Source of the DNA: Gammaproteobacteria bacterium | GTDB lineage: Bacteria > Pseudomonadota > Gammaproteobacteria > SZUA-152 | Assembly: GCA_030599435.1 (NCBI GenBank) | Contig: JAUVNZ010000030.1 | Span: 1 to 11,216, forward strand | Direction of reading: 5' to 3' | DNA: 11,216 nucleotides | Shown: positions 6,457 through 11,216 of the stretch, one piece after another | How the letters are laid out: each line of letters begins with the position of its first letter | Numbering within the stretch: the first letter of the stretch is position 1 | The notes under the pieces: generated by a model | Told to the model about the DNA's origin: nothing | The model's database searches: none | The model's input: only the letters and a program-made list of their open reading frames with translations | Position numbers and translations under genes: made by a program

Positions 6457-7179
6457 GTGAAATCAAAATCATTTTTTACAAACACACATATTATTAATAC
6501 AGCCCTTACAGGTCTGTTCAGCTTTTTGTTAGTCAATGCAGCAATAGCGGCTGACGCAAAACCCTCAACAGAAAAAGAAAATTTCAGTTACACCATCGGC
6601 TTTCAAATTGGCCAGGGTTTCAAGAGAGATGGTCTGGATGTAGACACCAAAAGCATGTCACAAGCTATTAATGATGTGATGAAAGATGAGGCGCCAGCTC
6701 TAAGCCCAGATGAAATGCGTTTGGCTATGGAAGATGCCCAGAAAAAATTAGCCGCAGCAAGAAAAGTAAAATCGGACAAAGCCAAAGCAACTGGTGATAA
6801 GTATCTTGCCGCGAACAGCAAAAAGGATGGCGTCATTACTCGCGAAAGCGGCCTGCAATATAAAGTCATCTCTACCGGCAAAGGTAAACAACCAAAAGCC
6901 ACTGATTCAATTACTGCCCATTACAAAGGCACGCTGATAGACGGTAAAGAATTTGACAGTTCCTATCGTCGTGGTGAACCTGCCACATTTAATGTTGGTC
7001 AGGTGATAGCCGGCTGGAAAGAAATATTACCGCTAATGAAAGAAGGCGATAAATGGCAGGTATTTATTCCATCGAATTTGGCCTATGGCGAACGTGGCCA
7101 GGGTGCCACTATCGGCCCCAATGAAACACTGGTATTTGATATTGAATTGATAAAGGTTAATGAAGCCAAGGCTAAGTAA
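6457..7179 (+). CDS. Exported FKBP-type peptidyl-prolyl cis-trans isomerase
   Basis: The 240-residue protein speeds prolyl isomerisation during folding, probably in the periplasm. A signal peptide is evident: basic start MKSK, hydrophobic stretch about 12-29, and an A-I-A cleavage site near 29-31. It is followed by the dimerising FKBP N-terminal domain (about 41-125, beginning FSYTIGFQIGQGFK and rich in Lys/Ala helix) and the FKBP catalytic domain (about 130-234), with HYKGTLIDGKEFDSSYRRGEPATF, VIAGWKEILPLMKEGDKW and PSNLAYGERG. This is the FkpA/FklB/Mip layout. The GTG start has AAAAGGA 6 nt upstream, an excellent site. The gene has its own 171-bp upstream spacer, so it is likely a separate unit from cysQ. 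Which named paralogue it is cannot be decided. Confidence 0.94.
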   Translation: MKSKSFFTNTHIINTALTGLFSFLLVNAAIAADAKPSTEKENFSYTIGFQIGQGFKRDGLDVDTKSMSQAINDVMKDEAPALSPDEMRLAMEDAQKKLAAARKVKSDKAKATGDKYLAANSKKDGVITRESGLQYKVISTGKGKQPKATDSITAHYKGTLIDGKEFDSSYRRGEPATFNVGQVIAGWKEILPLMKEGDKWQVFIPSNLAYGERGQGATIGPNETLVFDIELIKVNEAKAK

Positions 7180-7216
7180 TTAGCAGTTAACCCGAAGCAG
7201 ACTTAACCTGAATCGT

Positions 7217-7240
7217 TTTACCTAACTCTTTACCTATCTA
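7217..7240 (+). repeat. Imperfect 12-bp tandem repeat before the J-domain gene
   Basis: TTTACCTAACTC (7217-7228) is followed directly by TTTACCTATCTA (7229-7240), 10 of 12 bases the same. It ends 4 bp before the ATG at 7245, occupying the place where a ribosome-binding site would normally be; none is seen. Confidence 0.6.
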
Positions 7241-7244
7241 AAGA

Positions 7245-7859
7245 ATGGATGGCAACACCTTCGAGCAACATCTGCTGAAGGTGTTGCTCTCTTACCCGGC
7301 AGGGCTCAGTGAATTTGAGCTCATCCAGAAGCTTGAAGCCGAAGGCCAACCTGGTTTCAGCACAGACTGCCTTAAAGGCAACCTGTCATTATTCCAAACC
7401 CATTTTTTTCTGTTCCACAGTCTCTATCATCTAAGTGAACAGCTCAGCAAACAGCTCGTTTCTGGCAAAGATTTAGAAAATAACTACCGGCTCGAAATAA
7501 GCCCGCTTAGTATCCAGTTAATCCCACAAAAAAATAATCCCGGCGCTTCAATAGCCGCACACGATCCTTTACGTGACTACTATCTTGATCTTAACAACCA
7601 GAAAACAGTCAACGAAACAGAAGTCAACAAACTGCTCACTCAGTTCTGGGAACGGTTCATCACTAACGATGAACGAAGAGATGCACTGACAGAACTGGAA
7701 CTACAGGATCCGGTTGAATGGCACACAATAAAAAAACAACATCGGCGACTGGCTATGAAACATCATCCGGATCGTGGCGGTGATGAAGAACGTCTGCAGG
7801 CTATAAACGCTGCGATGGATGTGCTTGCTAAAGACTCACGCCATGCAGCTGGCAAATAG
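7245..7859 (+). CDS. DnaJ-related protein with C-terminal J domain
   Basis: The 204-residue protein has a DnaJ-related N-terminal region (about 1-130; LSYPAGLSEFELIQKLEAEG, then a FLFHSLYHL segment) and a C-terminal J domain (about 153-198) with the HPD triad at 174-176 in KHHPDRGGDEERLQAINAAMDVL. J domains stimulate the ATPase of DnaK-type chaperones. There are no Gly/Phe-rich or zinc-finger domains, so it is not a general DnaJ but a specialised partner whose client is unknown. The ATG at 7245 is forced from upstream by an in-frame TAA at 7239. It lacks a visible Shine-Dalgarno sequence. It follows the FKBP gene by 65 bp, a possible folding-related pair. Confidence 0.88.
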   Translation: MDGNTFEQHLLKVLLSYPAGLSEFELIQKLEAEGQPGFSTDCLKGNLSLFQTHFFLFHSLYHLSEQLSKQLVSGKDLENNYRLEISPLSIQLIPQKNNPGASIAAHDPLRDYYLDLNNQKTVNETEVNKLLTQFWERFITNDERRDALTELELQDPVEWHTIKKQHRRLAMKHHPDRGGDEERLQAINAAMDVLAKDSRHAAGK

Positions 7860-7871
7860 AAAGAATAAAAA

Positions 7872-7895
7872 AGTCTGAGTTCGTTACCAAAGACT
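7872..7895. terminator. Weak bidirectional terminator candidate
   Basis: AGTCT (7872-7876) and AGACT (7891-7895) form a 5-bp stem around a 14-nt loop, with A-runs on the left (about 7867-7871) and T-runs on the right (about 7900-7904). It lies in the 45-bp gap between convergent genes. The stem is short, so it is only suggestive. Confidence 0.3.
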
Positions 7896-7904
7896 GCAAT
7901 TTTT

Positions 7905-8996
7905 CTAGAACTGCACTTCGCGCAAACGCTTTGCCGCTTCCTCCGGGCTGACGGTATTCACAAATAAACCTGAGCCCAATTCAAAGCCGGTAGGAATGCT
8001 GGTGCGTGGACAAATTTCCAGGTGCCAGTGATAACTTTCTGTGGTTTTTTCATCGACACCTTTCGGCAAGGAGTGCAAAAAATGATTGTATTGCACGCCA
8101 CCCAATACGGCATCCAGACGAGCCATGGTTCGTTGCATTAAACCGCCCAGGTCATCCAGCTTCTCATCCGTAATGTTTTGAAAATCTGCCTCATGATGCA
8201 AAGGGAAAATATGCACTTCCCATTCATACTTGCTCGCAAAGGGTTTAATAGCAATGAAATGTTTGGTTCGCTCAATCACATACTGCCCAACATCCAGACG
8301 ACGATGCACCTCACCGGATTCACGATCATAAATTGTTGCTTCAAACGTTAAGGCCTCATCAATGAGCGAACAAAAAATACAACGATGGTGTTTTTCAAAA
8401 TAGTCTCGGCTGTGATGTATTTCAGACTGCACATTCTCCGGTACTACTGGTGTCGCAATAATCTGACTGTGCGTATGCGGGATACTGCCTCCCGCTGCTG
8501 GCCCAAAATTTTTAAATACCAACACATACCGTAACCGGTCATCGGATTCGTATAATTCTTTGATACGATCACGATAGGCGCCGAATAACATCGCCAGATG
8601 TTCCACACTCATCTCATGAAAACCGATACCGTGATGATCGTGATCAATAATCACCTCATGCCGACCGTAACCATCAATGGTTTGTTGTAATCCAAACGAG
8701 AAATTAGAACTCGGCTGATCATCACCTAATACCGGATACAGGTTTTCAACAATACGAATTTCCCATTTTTCATCATTGGGATAAGTAGAAATCTGCGGTG
8801 GCGTCATCTCTTCATTGCCGGTACAGAAAGGACAGGTATCAACATGTGCACGCGTATCACGAGGTGCGGCTTGCTCCGCCTGTTTGGGACGCATGCCGCG
8901 CGCCGTGGCAACGAGTACCGATTCGGTGGGCACTACTGGATTAATGCGAATTTCACGCGTGACCTTTGCTTGCTTTTCCTGATCTGAACCAGCCAT
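7905..8996 (-). CDS. GalT-like HIT-superfamily nucleotidyltransferase
   Basis: The 363-residue protein belongs to the galactose-1-phosphate uridylyltransferase branch of the HIT superfamily, which swaps sugar phosphates on nucleotide sugars through a nucleotidyl-His intermediate. The first zinc site shows as C55/C58 (CPFC) with H174. The catalytic motif is HTHSQ at 174-178, H176 being the expected nucleophile (HPHGQ in E. coli GalT). The second HIT half has EVHIFPLHH and YHWHLEICPR. A second CIFC pair (C206/C209) is absent from E. coli GalT and recalls the plant At5g18200 ADP-glucose phosphorylase, which also has an HSHSQ motif and two zinc sites. So GalT and ADP-glucose phosphorylase are both possible; no galK or galE is nearby. 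The start has AGGAG 6 nt upstream. Last gene of the minus-strand block after the YcgN gene (92-bp gap). Confidence 0.87.
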   Translation of the reverse strand: MAGSDQEKQAKVTREIRINPVVPTESVLVATARGMRPKQAEQAAPRDTRAHVDTCPFCTGNEEMTPPQISTYPNDEKWEIRIVENLYPVLGDDQPSSNFSFGLQQTIDGYGRHEVIIDHDHHGIGFHEMSVEHLAMLFGAYRDRIKELYESDDRLRYVLVFKNFGPAAGGSIPHTHSQIIATPVVPENVQSEIHHSRDYFEKHHRCIFCSLIDEALTFEATIYDRESGEVHRRLDVGQYVIERTKHFIAIKPFASKYEWEVHIFPLHHEADFQNITDEKLDDLGGLMQRTMARLDAVLGGVQYNHFLHSLPKGVDEKTTESYHWHLEICPRTSIPTGFELGSGLFVNTVSPEEAAKRLREVQF

Positions 8997-9008
8997 TACT
9001 TATCTCCT

Positions 9009-9076
9009 GTTTATAGGCAGAGAGTAGCAGCTGTTTGCAGTTCGTTGCGCAAAAAGATTTTGATTTGCCTATAAAC
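9009..9076. repeat. 11-bp perfect inverted repeat before the GalT-like gene
   Basis: GTTTATAGGCA (9009-9019) and TGCCTATAAAC (9066-9076) are perfect inverted copies with a 46-bp spacer. The arm nearer the GalT-like gene directly abuts its AGGAG ribosome-binding site. It could be a paired operator for a dimeric regulator or the base of an RNA stem, but no regulator is identified. Confidence 0.75.
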
Positions 9077-9088
9077 TACGGACAAGCA

Positions 9089-9535
9089 TCACAGAACCCA
9101 ATCAATGATATGCAGCTGCAGGTCATCGGCCTCATCTTCACTGACTACTCGACCGCGCACAGAGATGCCAGCTTCATGCACGGAAGAAGCAGAACCACTT
9201 ATCAGGGGATGCCAATCTGGCAGTGAATTGCCTTCGGCCAGCAATCGATAGGCACAGGACGTGGGCAACCAGTGAAATTCTTCTATCTTGTTCGGTGTCA
9301 GTACCGTGCAATCAGGCACTAACTGTTTACGATTTGGGTAATCTCGACATTGGCAGGTTTCCAGATCAAGCAACCGACAGGCCACGTTACAGACATACAC
9401 ATCACCAGTGTCTTCATCTTCCAGTTTGTGTAAGCAACATTTACCACAACCATCACAGAGGCTTTCCCACTCTGATGGGGTCATTTGCTCAAGGGTTTTT
9501 TGTTCCCAGAATCGTTGGTTTACTTCTGGGCTCAT
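9089..9535 (-). CDS. YcgN-type cysteine-cluster protein (UPF0260)
   Basis: The 148-residue protein matches the E. coli YcgN family of CxxCxxCC zinc/iron-chelating proteins, whose function is not established. It has ten cysteines, including C27, C30, C33 and C34 in [16 protein letters not shown]49/C53, C61/C63 in [11 protein letters not shown]76 and C94. The [14 protein letters not shown] and PDWHPLISG blocks match E. coli YcgN. I place the start at the ATG at 9535, giving [18 protein letters not shown], which agrees with the family length (153 in E. coli) and makes a 4-nt ATGA overlap with the stop of the upstream oxidoreductase gene. A longer start at 9604 would add 23 residues with no family support. 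The ribosome-binding site is poor, so translation probably depends on coupling. Confidence 0.92.
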   Translation of the reverse strand: MSPEVNQRFWEQKTLEQMTPSEWESLCDGCGKCCLHKLEDEDTGDVYVCNVACRLLDLETCQCRDYPNRKQLVPDCTVLTPNKIEEFHWLPTSCAYRLLAEGNSLPDWHPLISGSASSVHEAGISVRGRVVSEDEADDLQLHIIDWVL

Positions 9536-11216
9536 CCGCGGCGCCAGGCATGAAAACGTTCCACCCAGCTCAGTAATTTTTCTGGTTGATGTTGTTTTTT
9601 CCACACGCCGGCGACGTACTTGTTGGCCTCTGCCATGGTGGGATAAATATGAATAGTGCCGAGTATTTTGTTTAGACCCAGACCATGTTTCATCGCAGTC
9701 ACAAACTCGGCAATCAAATCACCCGCATGATTTCCAACAATGGTCACACCCAGGATCTTGTCTTTTCCCGGTACGGTCAGCACCTTGACCACTCCGTGGT
9801 CTTCACTGTCGGTTATGGCGCGGTCCAGATCATCAATGCCGTAAGTGCTTAGCTCGTAGGCGATATGTTTCTCTTTAGCCTCCAGCTCATTGAGGCCCAC
9901 ACGAGCCACTTCAGGATCCGTGTATGTGGCCCAGGGGATCACCGAGTAATCCACACGAAATGATTTCAACGGGCTAAACAGGGCATTCACCGCCGCGTAC
10001 CAGGCCTGGTGAGCAGCAGTATGGGTAAACTGGTAAGGACCCGCGACATCACCACACACATATATATTTGGGTAATTGGTGCGCAGGAATTCATCGGCCT
10101 CAATAGTGCCTCGTTTAGCTAGTTTTACATCCAACGTTTCCAGTCCAAAACCGCTGGTATTGGGTTTCCGACCCAGAGCAACCAACACACGGTCAAAACT
10201 GAAACGCACCTCCCTGCCCTCGTGCTCGCAGACAATAAATTGTTGGCCGCCTTCCACTTCAAAGCGCAAAGCTGAATGACCCGTGAGAACCCGCATGCCT
10301 TCTTCTCGAAAATTCTTCGAGACCATCTTTGATATTTCAGCATCTTCACGTTCCATAATGCGAGCACCACGTTGCACCAGCGTGACCTCACAACCCAGAC
10401 GCTGAAAACACTGCGCCAGCTCACAACCAATGGGGCCGCCACCGAGGACTAACAGATGTTTTGGTTGTTCTCGCAGGTCCCAAACAGTATCCGACGTCAG
10501 GTAATCAATTTTATCGAGCCCCGGTATTGGCGGCACTGCGGGCCGCGCACCCGTCGCAATAATAATATTCTTTGCTGTTATACGTTCGCAGCTGCTATTA
10601 GAACCAGCGTGTTGTGGTGTGCACACTTCAAGCTCATAGGGCGAAAGTAATTTTGCTTCAGCCTGTTTTACATCCACACCCAGCCCCGTATAGCGCTCTA
10701 CCGAATCATGGGGTTCTACTTTTTTCACCACGTCTTGTACACGTTCCATCACTTCGGAAAAATCAAATTCTATTTCTGCTTTCTTGAATCCAAAATCTTT
10801 GGCGCGTTTGGCATAACTCAACATCTTCGCCGAACGAATAAGCGCCTTACTGGGAACACAACCGGTATTCAGACAATCGCCGCCCATTTTATGTTTTTCA
10901 ATCAACAACACTTTGGCTTTTACTGCAGCAGCTATATAAGATGAAACCAAACCTGCAGAACCACCGCCTATCACCGCCAGGTTGTAATCAAATTGTTTTG
11001 GTTTTTTATATTGTTTGAGAACCTTACGCGCCTTGATAAAACTCACCATCTTCTTGGCAACAAGCGGGAAAATTCCTAACAAGGCAAACGAGAAAATTAA
11101 ACCGGGTGATAAAATTCCTGCCAGTGATTCAAGCGAACCTAACTGACTGCCAGCATTCACAAACACAATGGTGCCCGGCAACATGCCTATCTGGCTCACC
11201 AAATAAAAACGCCAGA
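9532..11216 (-). CDS. VTT membrane domain fused to FAD/NAD(P) disulfide-reductase-like protein, 5' end cut
   Basis: The frame is open to the right edge, so the start lies outside. The first visible part ([20 protein letters not shown], then a hydrophobic segment to about 11050) is the end of a TVP38/DedA-like VTT membrane domain. After a basic linker comes a class-I pyridine-nucleotide disulfide oxidoreductase: FAD-binding VIGGGSAG, the redox pair in [18 protein letters not shown](P)-binding [17 protein letters not shown]-contacting YVCGDVAG, and a dimerisation domain. In the last domain the usual HPTxxE (catalytic His) reads YPTMAE, so Tyr replaces that His. There is no MerA-type C-terminal Cys pair. 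Such VTT fusions are known and often labelled mercuric-reductase-like; the true substrate is unknown. Its stop overlaps the start of the YcgN-type gene. Confidence 0.9.
   Translation of the reverse strand, partial: WRFYLVSQIGMLPGTIVFVNAGSQLGSLESLAGILSPGLIFSFALLGIFPLVAKKMVSFIKARKVLKQYKKPKQFDYNLAVIGGGSAGLVSSYIAAAVKAKVLLIEKHKMGGDCLNTGCVPSKALIRSAKMLSYAKRAKDFGFKKAEIEFDFSEVMERVQDVVKKVEPHDSVERYTGLGVDVKQAEAKLLSPYELEVCTPQHAGSNSSCERITAKNIIIATGARPAVPPIPGLDKIDYLTSDTVWDLREQPKHLLVLGGGPIGCELAQCFQRLGCEVTLVQRGARIMEREDAEISKMVSKNFREEGMRVLTGHSALRFEVEGGQQFIVCEHEGREVRFSFDRVLVALGRKPNTSGFGLETLDVKLAKRGTIEADEFLRTNYPNIYVCGDVAGPYQFTHTAAHQAWYAAVNALFSPLKSFRVDYSVIPWATYTDPEVARVGLNELEAKEKHIAYELSTYGIDDLDRAITDSEDHGVVKVLTVPGKDKILGVTIVGNHAGDLIAEFVTAMKHGLGLNKILGTIHIYPTMAEANKYVAGVWKKQHQPEKLLSWVERFHAWRRG

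Noticed and set aside
9532..11202. Calling the reductase a true mercuric reductase (merA).
   Set aside because: There is no heavy-metal-binding N-terminal domain, no C-terminal vicinal cysteine pair and no merR, merT or merP nearby; the VTT fusion sets it apart.
1..11216. CRISPR arrays, insertion sequences, phage genes, tRNA genes or a defence system.
   Set aside because: There are no regularly spaced repeats, no transposase or integrase motifs, no tRNA-like T-arm sequence, and every long frame is explained by recognised chromosomal families.

Overview
The window looks like ordinary chromosomal DNA of a gammaproteobacterium. The gene order tsaD <> rpsU-yqeY-dnaG-rpoD matches the macromolecular-synthesis locus of that class, with YqeY between S21 and primase as I recall it in Pseudomonas. 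The adjacent nudE-cysQ pair and the DnaJ-related and YcgN proteins point the same way. I see no phage, transposon, CRISPR, tRNA or rRNA sequence. I cannot name the genus.

Layout. (1) 1-2852, minus strand: the macromolecular-synthesis operon, read right to left as rpsU (ribosomal protein S21), yqeY, dnaG (primase) and the first 51 codons of rpoD (sigma-70), which is cut by the window edge. A hairpin followed by four T residues lies between rpsU and yqeY, where an attenuator would separate the abundant S21 message from the rarer primase and sigma messages. (2) 3018-4094, plus strand: tsaD, the tRNA t6A-modification protein, divergent from rpsU. (3) 4131-4157: a perfect 12-bp-stem bidirectional terminator between tsaD and a convergent HU-like gene with a lysine-rich N-terminal tail (4179-4547, minus). 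(4) 4548-4859: an AT-rich divergent spacer with phased T-runs. (5) 4860-7859, plus strand: nudE (Nudix hydrolase), cysQ (PAP phosphatase), an exported FKBP-type prolyl isomerase, and a protein with a DnaJ-related N-terminal region and a C-terminal J domain. (6) 7905-11216, minus strand: a membrane-anchored FAD/NAD(P) disulfide-reductase-like protein fused to a VTT (TVP38/DedA-like) membrane domain and cut by the right edge, then a YcgN-type cysteine-cluster protein coupled to it by an ATGA overlap, then a GalT-like HIT-superfamily nucleotidyltransferase preceded by an 11-bp perfect inverted repeat.

How the genes fit together: the left half is housekeeping (translation, replication priming, transcription initiation, tRNA modification, nucleoid structure). 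nudE-cysQ clears nucleotide by-products (ADP-ribose/dinucleotides and PAP). The FKBP and J-domain genes are folding helpers. The right block may combine membrane redox chemistry with a metal-cluster protein and a sugar-nucleotide enzyme, but that link is inferred only from gene order. I found no convincing undescribed system. The items most worth a second look are the VTT-reductase fusion with Tyr in place of the catalytic His, its coupling to the YcgN protein, the second CxxC in the GalT-like enzyme, the inverted repeat in front of that gene, and the phased A-tracts upstream of the HU gene.
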